A stretch of DNA of 64,000 nt from DAOPXV01 sp964551445 (GTDB lineage Bacteria; Muiribacteriota; UBA9980): NCBI GenBank assembly GCA_964551445.1, contig CAZKCG010000001.1:62001-126000 (forward strand), given 5' to 3'. The notes under the pieces are model-generated. The model made no database searches. It was not told the DNA's origin and saw nothing but the letters and a program-made list of their open reading frames with translations. Below are positions 23,101 through 27,639 of the stretch, in pieces (position 1 is the first letter of the stretch; each line of letters begins with the position of its first letter). Both the position numbers and the translations under genes were made by a program.

Positions 23101-24502
23101 CAGCAGTCTTAGTGTACATCGTAACGACCTTCGCCATTTTATAGACGCCGGTCGGAGGATCGAATACGGGAGCGTGAACGTCGGTAATACCGTCTTCTAT
23201 TTTAGTCTTTTTTCCGTCGGTGGTTGTAGTGACGGGGGGCGCTGTTTTTCCGTTCTCGCCGACAAGGTTGTCTATCTTGAAACCTACGTCCTTCGGATCC
23301 GTTTCGCGGACCGTGGTCGTGGCGACATAGGTGGTTCCGTCTATTTTGGTAGTTACGACCTCTCTTTCATATATTGTTACCTTCGGAGGAAAAATAAGCA
23401 GTTTGCTCGTGGTGAACGCGAGCTGAAGTTCGTCGCCGACCTTTATAGATTTAGGAGATATGGTTACCGATGTAACCGACGGCGGAGCGTCGTCTGTTAC
23501 GCCGGCTGCGTTTCTTGCGCTTCCGTCCACGACCGCTACCGTCGAACGGCCGTCTATCTTCGTTCCGGCGAGTTCTATACTTGTGGCGATATCGAGATCT
23601 CCGGCTTTTTCCTGAACGCGGCTGTTTTTTAAAGTAAGAACATAATCGGAAATAACTCCGGCCGCGCTCGGCACGACGTTTTTCTCGCGCGTGTTCTCGA
23701 ATATCGACCGTTTATCGGCTTCGGTTATATCACCTGTCACGACTACTTTTTTAATAGCGTCTATAGCCTTGGCCATTTCACGGATAGTTTCGATGCCTCC
23801 GACGTTATTTTCTATTACGCTGTCCGCCGGTGTTTTGTCGGTCGATGTAAGTTCGCGTATGACTATCTCCTGCGATTCTTCGTTAGGCGATATCGCTACT
23901 ATAGGAACGTTTATCTCGAGTTTTTTGTCAAGAGCCAGCACAGCGCGAGCGGTCGATTCAGAGTTTATGAGCGCGCCTCTGAGGTATATTTTTCTGACGT
24001 CTTTCGGAACTTCCGAATAAGCGGGGACCTTTCCGGGAATGCTTGAAAGCATTACCTTGTTCAAAATTTTGCTTTTTATAACTATGAAAGGAGATTTTTT
24101 GTCCGGGGTTATGGTTATAGTAGTAGTATATTTATATTTATAAAGAGCGTTCTCGCTCGTCGATATAACGACCGGAGCCAGTTCGCGGACAAGCGTGGGA
24201 TCGTCCCTGTCGATGACGGCTATGACGAACTGTTTTCCATCGCCGAACTCGGCTGCTCTCTGCGCCGAAGAGCTTCCGGCGAAACTTATAGTCGTGCTTT
24301 CAGATATGTCGTTTGGAATAGGCCCTTCTATTATAAGCTGTTTTGCTGAAGAACCCTGTTGTCCTGTGCTGTCAGTGATCGTTGTTACCGCTGAACCGCC
24401 GCCGTCATCGCCGCATCCGCAGCCGGAAAAGAAAGAACAACTAAACATCATGATAAATAAAATAACCGCTTTTACCAGATAACCTGACCTTGATCTGAAC
24501 AT
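8180..24502 (-). CDS. 5440-residue repeat-rich surface lipoprotein
   Basis: A lipobox-like FFSGC at about residue 25-29 predicts an exported lipoprotein. The ATG at 24502 is preferred over the one at 24511, because the GGAG motif sits nine bases before the former and directly abuts the latter. Order of parts: a unique N-terminal region; four chitobiase/hexosaminidase-C-like domains (nt 23170-22155); 31 Ig-like repeats of 80-90 residues with WNEQEGV, EGSYxLEV and FTID signatures (22148-13931); four domains of the YSxNPxxAGxMTITAxYxE type (13935-12470); two FN3-like GYPK domains; a seven-blade propeller (11455-10460); then six more GYPK domains to the end. Repeats 7 and 21 carry Asn/Met-rich loops. 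No enzymatic motif was recognised. Binding or adhesion is inferred only from architecture. It follows a degenerate receiver gene after 64 bp and precedes another giant lipoprotein. Confidence 0.9.
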   Translation of the reverse strand: MFRSRSGYLVKAVILFIMMFSCSFFSGCGCGDDGGGSAVTTITDSTGQQGSSAKQLIIEGPIPNDISESTTISFAGSSSAQRAAEFGDGKQFVIAVIDRDDPTLVRELAPVVISTSENALYKYKYTTTITITPDKKSPFIVIKSKILNKVMLSSIPGKVPAYSEVPKDVRKIYLRGALINSESTARAVLALDKKLEINVPIVAISPNEESQEIVIRELTSTDKTPADSVIENNVGGIETIREMAKAIDAIKKVVVTGDITEADKRSIFENTREKNVVPSAAGVISDYVLTLKNSRVQEKAGDLDIATSIELAGTKIDGRSTVAVVDGSARNAAGVTDDAPPSVTSVTISPKSIKVGDELQLAFTTSKLLIFPPKVTIYEREVVTTKIDGTTYVATTTVRETDPKDVGFKIDNLVGENGKTAPPVTTTTDGKKTKIEDGITDVHAPVFDPPTGVYKMAKVVTMYTKTAGSQIRYTTDGSEPSANGGTIFEAPFTVTADTTVKAVAIKGGIASSINQALYVINKPSVKVEAPLFSFSGGNFSKAQNIEIKSLTEGVTIKYTIDGSIPSKTNGLVYSSPIIIDKQIVLKAIAVKDGMDDSNVTSAVYDVNIATESAPSPVFNPAAGSFISKQSIVLVSAVNDVLIKYTTDGTIPSYTNGFIYKEPIMILEPTTVKAVAIKDGMMDSEVVTGVFDVNIVGPVPEIVAEPVFSPAGGKYTNYSQFYVKLITQVRGAVIVYTTDGSTPTSTNGEMYTAPFRITKSTTVKAVAIKNKMVDSPVVSALYEIKNDFAPPAPPIILGVKEGAISPEDVTLSWNEQEGVSSSAKLIKDDKSLEYSKNVPVKEEGSYTLEVSVKKTANNASNKASVAFSIDRTVPEVPVIIGVNTGEVSAKPLSLFWEDPAKTKCSAKLVKNNGLKSDYIKGYEIAEDGEYTLELTATSDRNGLTAEAKISFAINSKLPEVPLVTGVYDKSKVASDVTLSWEEVQGVTLTAKLIKDNGEAIPYTKKTAIAAEGSYKLILEAKKDDSGTINSRAIEFVIDKTEPAAPVITGITEGTLTAAEVKLSWEESKDVRYISELTRDEGRPDNYLKNSLIAADGKYTLTVTAIKPNGLKKASRITFTIDRNAPDAPVISVTDNGKGASVINWNEQDGNKYSAKLIKDNGEAVDYVMGTPVNEKGVYAVTVTVVRIANNVSNKASANFNRLFTDLVVGPKAVDIIGVENNAVVGQPVTLDWKAADGTETAARIKKGNGEFVPYTKGALISEEGIYIVEVEITDTFTKLTSKSFITFTINKTAPVKPVITGINEGAITASEVKITWNEQEGVETYAKLIRNSILDVQNDNNNTFNNSNMFSRYEKSSSISEEGSYIIEVVAKKLSNGMTSSSKISFTIDRTAPAKPVITGIDNRAFTASNVTLSWNSINGVVYSAKLIKNQNTAIIYEKNTVIPDEGSYVLEVKATKSTNGLSSVSMISFTINKTVPEAPVVKGLKDGDEISGTASASWDEKQGFTTTATLSKDGGDPVAYKSGDPITAEGSYILVITVKNNITAVTNVRTINFTIDNKFPEAVHFTGVKEGQIYGGTVNVSWKEQEKAFYESFVTVNGGKPYTFVKGSPLSATGNYSIKVIARKHNGLIKESVVNFEIDAESPQVPVVRYIDKGNGVSVLTWNEQEGVTAAAKIRTGEGNEIDYAKDTPVTVAGETASFNLTITALKNRNGLSSRSSMSFTRTPAGFDAGPEYPIIKGINNGGYYNKTVSASWDEANGVSYYAKLVKGEDNISLYNKNAAISADGAYILEVVAVKALNGMKNKAVVSFRIDTAMPPAPVITGVKAEETAINDVILDWKEASGVLYSATISKDGAAAAGYGKGSLISSTGKYFVEVTATKLANGGVSKSNIAFAIDKDAPEAPVVSGIEEGSTTPKDVVISWKLTGTGLTSSATISRNGGQSAAIQNGATVSEDGSYIVEVTAVRTSNNRSSKITRKFTINKSLPSAAVITGVSEGTSGSNAVTATWNEQEGVSSSAVLYRNGQPVQYSKNTQITDEGEYILEVAVVKNSNGLSNGSRVKFRIDKTVPAKPVIKGISQDEVTAGPVKIYWEEQQWTGFTAKISRNNGLKSDYVSNFELSEEGSYALEVTAKNERSGLEAKSPVSFKIDRTLPGMPVITGITDGSISNNDIDLSWNELTGVTVTAKISRNGGQEMEFLKGTRLTEDGSYVLVITSKKNSTGVTAVKTIKFTIDKGAPQQPAITGINNGATSASAVKLSWNEQEGVTYKAELSKDGGKPEIYSRNSAVAENGNFTLAVTASKPNGLTAEAKISFKIDKNAPDVPVVTVTDKDGASYVSWNEQEGVRYAARIAKEGGSAADYAKNTAVKEKGNYIVTVIATRISNNAETKASVAFNRESMQILVAPEPPQIRGVEDGAVAGVNVSLTWQDITSVVTTGRIKKTGGEFKEYQKGSAIIEDGSYTFELEAKEPKTNMSSKRTITFTIDKKAPSAPVLSGIKDGEVAGGEIKVLWNDQDGCETTARLTKSGEIKTQTTVTQNNNSNSGMDMNMMDMNMMDMINNASYFYRDYYGRYFNENNMNLPYNPGYGGYNYNFNNSYVRLEDMDEKARLYYMTGNSFYMMERMKQYLYEQSMKQSNESVTTTNIQKYLEASYEKNSLLAEKGEYILEVVAHKKYNGLKASTKVKFTIDPSGPEAPVLTGVNEGTTTSSNVTVLWEKAKGVNYLAKLIKDATLTLLYESGSPITLEGSYSLEVTATNQSNGKSATSTKKFKIDRSVPAVPEIKGITNGASTASDVVITWDAAEGTTVTAKYIKDNGAAAEFKKGDKLTNEGNYSFEVTVKNTTTGAINKKTIYFSIDKKAPEAPVISGVQQDMIYSDSVKASWNTKNGITYKAYVIKDESGQNDYTNGLALIADGNYTIKVVAEKSNGLTGETSVKFTIDRKGPDAPAVDIIDQGGGKTIITWNEQEGCQSVAKLSRNAGESAEYYKETVITEDGKYVIEVTAHKAKNGMKNKTVLRFNRTPAGLDAGPQAPKVIGVTAGTVYSNELTIAWEEQQGVTYYALLTRGEEKPVEITNGMKLSANGLYKLEIVAKKTLNGMTNKTSLSFTIDMALPEAPVIEGIEANGISVTDLRLKWKEVPGAFYSATIVKDNEQSVSYGNGFPITLNGKYLLEVTAAKLSNNLKSKSSIEFTIDKTPPEEPVISGVENGAIIPDSVTITWTEKEGVKTSAIIYRNGGNPQPVTNRSAISADGAYKIEVTAVKTVNKLQSKSVRSFTINKSMPSAPSITGVEESKVFNSAVIPSWNEQTGITTKAKLSKDQADAIEFVKGTPVALSGKYKLVVTASGNNGLSNSSAVSFTLDLTSPVTPAITVTTKDNAMIATWIEEKEYAYSAKLAKQGGLASDYIKESPITEDGSYVLELTITKISNGLSNKTSINFTKAGTKVENGPKAPEVTGVANGKFYNSAVKPSWNDVTGTTVAATIMKLGGQPAEFVKGSGISEDGNYILEVTSTGTTNKLTSKTVVSFVIDTTAPSAVLIYSANPAGEGAMRITASYSEILAKGSVPRISIDQPGTTDIKSVVMTQDASSPANWYYDYFVKMADNAAYSDGVAIVTLSEISDIAGNVSNNTSNTNFIINTSAPMTSINYSFVPSVPQPQQAADHIPITIGGSNITIPGIYTTGNPADTTSINFTNFPPTNGLPGNTQASNVFRTGKLTIIITFTKDVKQGAVPAISIDQSGSSDITNLPMTIGNSRRIWTYDYTVSADNGQAFIDGKAAVTISQTMDEVGKIFAQPSNRNFTIDTKEPTVQISYSSNPAPAGKLTITAKYSEPLKAGFVPYLSIFQQGSYELTDVSMTKGIATDIWTYEYMVGTPNSQAVSEFKEGKAMIFLSSVTDEAGNISKRPANQTFLIGSSVKNYATLSFSANPTKAGKMTITATFKEDYTGQNAPRISIEQPGKADVQQKFMSPGASKKIWTFDYVINDNNGADFMDGIATVGLMDDKMNPIDIIGNNTFVIDTTPPVVTLQSLNDAGQKLAGGTTYTIKWSASDSGGLDPKPITITFYNGINTTTIETGLANTGSYEWKVPSVDINTAKISVSAVDTVGNRGTASSQNAFAITSSGPAWSAGYPKLVSTTTNTASLSAKSDITGKLYFICILSSANLAAIPPASVKIGTAGTGVTVAASGALAITANTELPFEAKNLAASTSYDIFVVIEDSKGVIQNGAQKITAKTNMPNFSSGYPKAVTVTSTSITMAYKLDVVNPDLGFYSAVAPSSAARSLTPAELKTLVNTSPLPAGWVFSTGATLPTDAEKLSAPISKLTPGTQYDVFSIVTNGRTGEMQAATTKTTVKTVAGPPNFGTGTDNTVYAINFDAAGNMYIGGDFAKADTVAASKIAKYSGGTWSALGSGANSSVKTIAFDSRGMNLYAGGDFYSAGGASNTSNIAIWNGTGWTSVPSGPFSGGVYAINIVKNQWGSEMIYAGGRISMIGSKLMSAFVKYESSNGWFSPGGQAFGSGSVINATAVDNSGNIFVAGQFTSGGGLNTYNIVKWGPYSWSSLSSGLYGTVYSLVIDSKGVLYAGGTFGVSKWDGYTWTGLSGIQGTVYSLAIDSNGNVYAGGMFPKAGALTVNNLAKWNGTSWSAVGTGVTGTGYVAVFALKISPQGDLIVGGKFSTAFDKPANNISLFPGVSAPIVINLPPVWSAEYPKVVSTTSSTANLSARSDKSGKLYYICVQNTGSIFGVQPSEVKAGVLNNGIKVVSSAFVPMTADTESSFEVKNLSPNTDYDFYAVMEDSTGLMQYDVKKVSAKTLVPVMTVSSTSFASGYPKSQPLDDMQNGPDVRVTVKTTQPGKVHVVMFGSSPTARAAAPSAYEIKTGTFERQYLVRKSVSIEANTEASVDLTLNTEVSMSRYYFDIYAIAEDTAGNFMAAPVKIDYVVPIPSAWAAYYDFVSFNQIKFKLSNSSIESAGTVYYVCLPYNGGAAPTALQIKNGQNASGSPVTAEMKGSMAVTAPASDIPVTINGLVTGTAYIVYFCGEDKTSGRLSYPSSYVPRNNVTFNSGYPAFASADATSMTFKLSLSSPCNVYYVAIPASVSIPYMRPTPEEVKAGVVNYPGATVISNGMTKYNTANIVQSPEMSPESPSRIVSTTDVTAPIPPPPVTTSTATVIKGLTAKTSYNVYMVAEVNGWLQSYTTKVSAATTAVRSTMAFYSGYPKAGTATATSIPFVVKLDRACTLYYICAEASRLTMNPSPEEIKNASVANLSSSFILSKGSFQYKAHAETISNAVTNLSGGTSYKIFIVGEDTTGLQAIPGMITATTAAPLPTATPEFKAGFPTFKFYRSEGPRLTVNANKNCTAYVIAYPTSYRAATPTVSQMTSANPYNPGPGMLAIGSQSCTANVDTVAFSRIMSGYQIQSYTSYDIFVLLYDTVNASQLKVNKFTIMTESVW
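13931..22148 (-). repeat. 31 Ig-like protein repeats with 14-unit super-period
   Basis: I count 31 tandem domains inside the 5440-residue protein, each beginning near P-x-x-P-V-I-x-G-V and ending in F-T-I-D or F-N-R. Domain 1 resembles domain 15, 2 resembles 16, and so on through 14 and 28; domain 29 again resembles 15. The clearest markers are the TPAG[FL]DAGP openings of domains 12 and 26, the NNGLKSDY segments of 2 and 16, and the loop insertions in 7 and 21. Approximate blocks are 22148-18563, 18562-14684 and a partial third, 14683-13931. A six-domain sub-period is also visible. The repeats resemble bacterial Ig-like domains of the FTIDKTAP type; the family assignment is inference. Confidence 0.85.
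16841..16880 (-). repeat. 15-bp tandem repeat encoding Met/Asp/Asn loop
   Basis: The 15-base unit catgtccatcatatt occurs twice in a row and continues into a partial third copy. On the coding strand it specifies a repeated M-D-M-N-M run in the long loop of Ig-like repeat 21. A length divisible by three means that copy-number change would keep the frame. Confidence 0.8.
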
Positions 24503-24566
24503 TAACACCATCTCCTTGAAAATATTATTATTAGAATATATTGTAAAATTATTTTTAATATTGTTT

Positions 24567-25070
24567 TTAGCTTATATTTAAAGGTATTTCGTTAATAATT
24601 TCTCGCCGTATTTCCTTAAATTTTTCTGCTGCTTTTTTGTTGGCGGCGTCCACGGGCGCTTCGGTATCCGGTATATTCGTTCTTCTTACAAGAGAATTTA
24701 CTCGCGCCTCAAGCTCCGCCGGCAGAAATGGTTTTTTCATGATACAATCCGCGCCGGTTTCGAGATATGAGATCATATCCATATCATTAATTTCAGGCGC
24801 TAAAACTATCACGGGTATGCGATTTTTAATTTTATTGAGTTCTTCAAGCATCGTAAAACAGTCGTCGTTGGAGCTGCGTATTTCAATAATTATCGTGTTG
24901 AAATGGTCGATGCCTCTGTTTATGCAATTTATCGCTGATAACGCTTCTGTGTGGTCTGATATTGAAACAGCAGCATATTCAAGTGAATTGAAAAACCGTC
25001 CGAGCGATATTACCGATGGCCGGTTATCGCCGATTATAAGTATTTTATTTAAGTTAGGATCGATGCGCAT
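24567..25070 (-). CDS. Degenerate (pseudo-)receiver domain protein
   Basis: A 167-residue protein with a receiver-like core at residues about 9-130 and a short Lys/Glu-rich tail, with no DNA-binding or enzymatic output. The N-terminal acidic pair is reduced to D15 followed by Asn. The position normally held by the phosphorylated Asp after strand 3 is E63 (IIIEIRSSND), and the usual Ser/Thr after strand 4 is replaced in VLAPE. The conserved Lys remains in MKKPF. Loss of the acceptor suggests phosphorylation-independent signalling; Glu at this position mimics phosphorylation in some regulators. The ribosome site is weak (AAGCGAG). It lies just upstream of the giant lipoprotein operon and downstream of four 11-bp direct repeats, so a role in that operon's control is plausible but unproven. 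Confidence 0.8.
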   Translation of the reverse strand: MRIDPNLNKILIIGDNRPSVISLGRFFNSLEYAAVSISDHTEALSAINCINRGIDHFNTIIIEIRSSNDDCFTMLEELNKIKNRIPVIVLAPEINDMDMISYLETGADCIMKKPFLPAELEARVNSLVRRTNIPDTEAPVDAANKKAAEKFKEIRREIINEIPLNIS

Positions 25071-25138
25071 TAATAACTCGCTTGAATTAAATATAATATG
25101 ATCTTTTACGAACTACATCATACTTTACCAAATTACTT

Positions 25139-25178
25139 TTGTATTAATGTTGCATTACTATTGCATTTTTATTGCAAT
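25139..25178 (-). promoter_or_regulatory. Four 11-bp direct repeats, OmpR/PhoB-type box
   Basis: On the plus strand TTGTATT, TTGCATT, TTGCATT and TTGCAAT begin at 25139, 25150, 25161 and 25172, an exact 11-bp period that puts all copies on one face of the helix. OmpR/PhoB-family regulators typically bind such head-to-tail repeats, and one of that family is encoded next door at 25377-26117. The array lies 40-80 bp upstream of a possible -10 of the 24567-25070 gene, an activator-like position. Binding by the neighbouring regulator is inference. Confidence 0.6.
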
Positions 25179-25294
25179 TGTAAAATCAAACCGGATCTGA
25201 GTTTTCGAGATACGAAAAACGCAAAAAAATGTCCCGTCTGTATTTCATCATGATCGATGATTTACACAGATTATCAAAAAAATTTCAGTGGCAT

Positions 25295-25331
25295 GAAAAA
25301 AGGCCTTCGCGGATTTTATTCCACAAAAGCC
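25295..25331 (-). terminator. Rho-independent terminator after OmpR-type regulator
   Basis: On the minus strand an 11-bp stem (GGCTTTTGTGG paired with CCGCGAAGGCC, including three G-U pairs) has an 8-base loop and is followed by six or seven U residues. It lies 46 bp past the stop of the regulator gene. Confidence 0.85.
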
Positions 25332-25376
25332 ATCTTTTTAGTATGTCCGGCGTTCATTCGATTTTTTAAACGCTTT

Positions 25377-26117
25377 TTATTTTTTGGTTATGTGTGTTTC
25401 CTCAGCTTCTAAATTGACAGAATATCCAAGTTTTGGAATATTATTGATAAGATCTTCATAAGGCGTTATTTTTTTTCGAAGCCGGGATATATGAGGCGCG
25501 AGGCTGTTGGATTCAATGATGTTATTGCCCCAGACCATATCGATAAGTTCCTCGCGGCCTATAACGCGGTTCTGATTCATGACGAGTATTTTAAGTATGC
25601 TTAATTCGGTATAGCTGAGCTGTATTTTTTTTCCGTCGCAGGTCGCCTTTCCGGATTCAAAATCTATATCGAGTTTTTTGAAAGAAAACTTTTTAGGGAC
25701 TTTTGGAGCGGAAGATTTATGGACGGTCGCCGCCCTTCTGATCGCCGCCTTTATGCGGGATTGAAGCTCGAGCAGCGAGAAAGGTTTGGAAATATAGTCG
25801 TCAGCGCCGAGATCGAGGCCTGAGACTTTGTCCATTTCATTATTTTGTGAAGAAAGAATAGCTATGGGGATCGTGGCTCCGGAGGCTCTTATCTTCCTTA
25901 GAAGATCGAAGCCCCGGCCGTCCGGAAGCATTATATCAAGGATTATTATATCGAAATCGTTAGAATTTTTAAAATCGATACCGAGCCTTTTCACGGCGTC
26001 TTTTATGGTCACGGCCGATTCCACCGTTGAACCTGCGGATTCAAAGGTTCTGGTAAGTCCTTCTACGAGAATATCGTCGTCGTCGATTATAAAAATTTTG
26101 TATTTTTCAGCTTTCAT
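25377..26117 (-). CDS. OmpR/PhoB-family response regulator
   Basis: A 246-residue two-domain regulator. The receiver (about residues 6-125) has the acidic cluster D12-D15, phospho-acceptor D61 in IIILDIMLPDGRGF, the Ser pair in AILSS and Lys in ISKPF. A winged-helix Trans_reg_C domain (about 147-237) has the YTELSILKILVMNQNRVIGR helix and a LGYSVNL C-terminal hairpin. The expected role is phosphorylation-dependent DNA binding at direct repeats. The gene has its own near-consensus promoter and ends at a strong terminator, so it is a single-gene unit. No kinase is cotranscribed with it, but three kinase genes lie immediately upstream. Four 11-bp direct repeats follow beyond the terminator. Confidence 0.93.
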   Translation of the reverse strand: MKAEKYKIFIIDDDDILVEGLTRTFESAGSTVESAVTIKDAVKRLGIDFKNSNDFDIIILDIMLPDGRGFDLLRKIRASGATIPIAILSSQNNEMDKVSGLDLGADDYISKPFSLLELQSRIKAAIRRAATVHKSSAPKVPKKFSFKKLDIDFESGKATCDGKKIQLSYTELSILKILVMNQNRVIGREELIDMVWGNNIIESNSLAPHISRLRKKITPYEDLINNIPKLGYSVNLEAEETHITKK

Positions 26118-26124
26118 AAAACTT

Positions 26125-26153
26125 ATTCTAACATTTTATTATATAGCTGTCAA
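26125..26153 (-). promoter_or_regulatory. Sigma-70-type promoter for OmpR-family regulator
   Basis: On the minus strand TTGACA (26148-26153) is followed by a 17-bp spacer and TAGAAT (26125-26130). Only seven bases separate the -10 from the ATG at 26117, so the transcript would start at or next to the initiation codon and have almost no leader. No Shine-Dalgarno sequence precedes the ATG. Confidence 0.6.
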
Positions 26154-26213
26154 ATGGATTGTTCCGGCAAAAATCTTAAGAGAACTTCAATAAAAGGCGG
26201 CAATATAATAAAA

Positions 26214-27623
26214 TTAAGCCTGAGCGGCATCAGAAGGCGCAGGCAGCGTCAGCGTGACGGTTGTTCCCGCCCCCGGTTCGCTTGCGATAGATATGGTTCC
26301 GCCGTTTAGTTCCGCAAATTCCTTGCAGATCAAAAGTCCAAGCCCGGTTCCTGTCTCACCGGCCGTTCCATTTGAAAAATAATTTGAACGATCCAGGCTG
26401 AAAATTAGCTCAAGCGCTTCAGGTTTCATACCTACGCCATTGTCGCGGATCATGATCGTTGTGATGCCGTTTTGAGAAGCGCTTGAAATGGAGATTTTGC
26501 CTGCTTCGACCGTGAATTTTATCGCGTTATAAATTAAATTTCTAAGCATCGTCGAAAGCATCTTCCGGTCCGCTAAAACTCTCGTTTCGCCGTCTATTTC
26601 ATTGTTCACGCTTATTTTTTTCTGGAGCGCCCTGATCTCAAGTATTTTCATTGTTTCAGAAATCGCTTCGTTCAATGATATGTTTTCCGGTCTGCACTCG
26701 ATATTTTTCGTCTGCGCCTTTGCCCAGTCCAAAAGGTTTGCAAGCAGCGCCGCAAGGCCGTCGGATGTTTTTTTCAATAGTTCTATTTCGGACGCTATAT
26801 TTTGTGGAACATTCTTATCTTCCGTCATGGTGCCGAGAAGTGAAACCATTCCATCGACGGGGTTTCTGAGATCATGTGAAATTATCGAAATGAATTTTCC
26901 CTTTGCCGCATCGCTTTTTTCGAGTTCTGCGGCATATTTTTGTTTTTCGATCTCGAGCCGTAGGTTGATCATCATAATAAATATTGTAAAAACACTTATC
27001 GAAGTAAGAACGGAAATTATTAACGTTATCGAAGTAAGAATTTTTTGCTGCTCGGTTACCGCTGATATAATGATAGGACTTGTTAAATGAGGCGAGACAA
27101 AGACAAGAATAATTTTTACTATATGAAGAAGAGCCAGAAAGACGTACATAGAACCCGCCGCAATACAAACAAACCAGTTTATTTCGAATCGGGCGGAATA
27201 CATCACGTAAAAAGTCTCAAAAAAAATTATGATGAAAATAAACCATAAAATGGCAACTTTCCATACATAACTATTGATGATGAAAGTAAAATAATAAGAT
27301 GAAAAAAAAGCTATGAAAGTAAGTGATAAATAATAAAATAATTTTTTATTGAAAAATTCAAAAAACTGTCGAAATCCGTATGGCGTCAAACAAATGCCGA
27401 AAGTCAATAATGCATTGGCTGTGACGACTGTCAAAAAAGGCCCGGCGATGTTTTGAATCGAATAAAGTCCCATTGACATTGAAATTAAAATATGACTTAG
27501 TCCTATCGAAAATGTTCCGGGATAGGGTTTTCGCCTAAGCGCATATAGAATGAAAATAACGCCAAGTAAAAAATATTCCAAAAATAATATGAACAAGATT
27601 GTTCGAATGTCTATAAAATTCAT
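26214..27623 (-). CDS. Membrane sensor histidine kinase (paralogue A)
   Basis: A 469-residue kinase. The first 230 or so residues form about seven hydrophobic segments with short loops, resembling an integral-membrane sensor without a large external domain. HisKA follows, with phospho-acceptor H250 in IISHDLRNPV. Then come an HATPase domain with the N box NLIYNAIKFT, the G1 box DNGVGMK and the G2 box TGLGLLICKE. A GGGGGA ribosome site precedes the ATG. It lies 16 bp after a paralogue whose catalytic half is nearly identical, including 188 bp without a mismatch, whereas the membrane halves differ. It is the last gene of a run starting at metH. The signal and partner regulator are unknown; the OmpR-type regulator immediately downstream is a candidate. 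Confidence 0.92.
   Translation of the reverse strand: MNFIDIRTILFILFLEYFLLGVIFILYALRRKPYPGTFSIGLSHILISMSMGLYSIQNIAGPFLTVVTANALLTFGICLTPYGFRQFFEFFNKKLFYYLSLTFIAFFSSYYFTFIINSYVWKVAILWFIFIIIFFETFYVMYSARFEINWFVCIAAGSMYVFLALLHIVKIILVFVSPHLTSPIIISAVTEQQKILTSITLIISVLTSISVFTIFIMMINLRLEIEKQKYAAELEKSDAAKGKFISIISHDLRNPVDGMVSLLGTMTEDKNVPQNIASEIELLKKTSDGLAALLANLLDWAKAQTKNIECRPENISLNEAISETMKILEIRALQKKISVNNEIDGETRVLADRKMLSTMLRNLIYNAIKFTVEAGKISISSASQNGITTIMIRDNGVGMKPEALELIFSLDRSNYFSNGTAGETGTGLGLLICKEFAELNGGTISIASEPGAGTTVTLTLPAPSDAAQA
26554..26741 (-). repeat. 188-bp segment identical to 27965-28152
   Basis: The segment lies within the kinase-coding part of the 26214-27623 gene and matches the tandem paralogue at an offset of 1411 bp with no difference, bounded by single mismatches at both ends. 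Flanking kinase sequence has few differences, while the membrane-coding halves are diverged. Confidence 0.85.
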
Positions 27624-27639
27624 TATTATCCCCCGCTTC

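Larger units (their letters stand above)
25071..25376. other. Intergenic region with direct repeats and terminator
   Basis: This 306-bp AT-rich stretch holds a terminator for the OmpR-type regulator gene at its right end and four phased 11-bp direct repeats at 25139-25178. It also has a short inverted repeat TTTTCG-AGATA-CGAAAA at 25202-25218 and a possible -10 (TATTAT on the minus strand, 25093-25098) for the degenerate receiver gene. No ORF or RNA gene was recognised. Confidence 0.6.
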
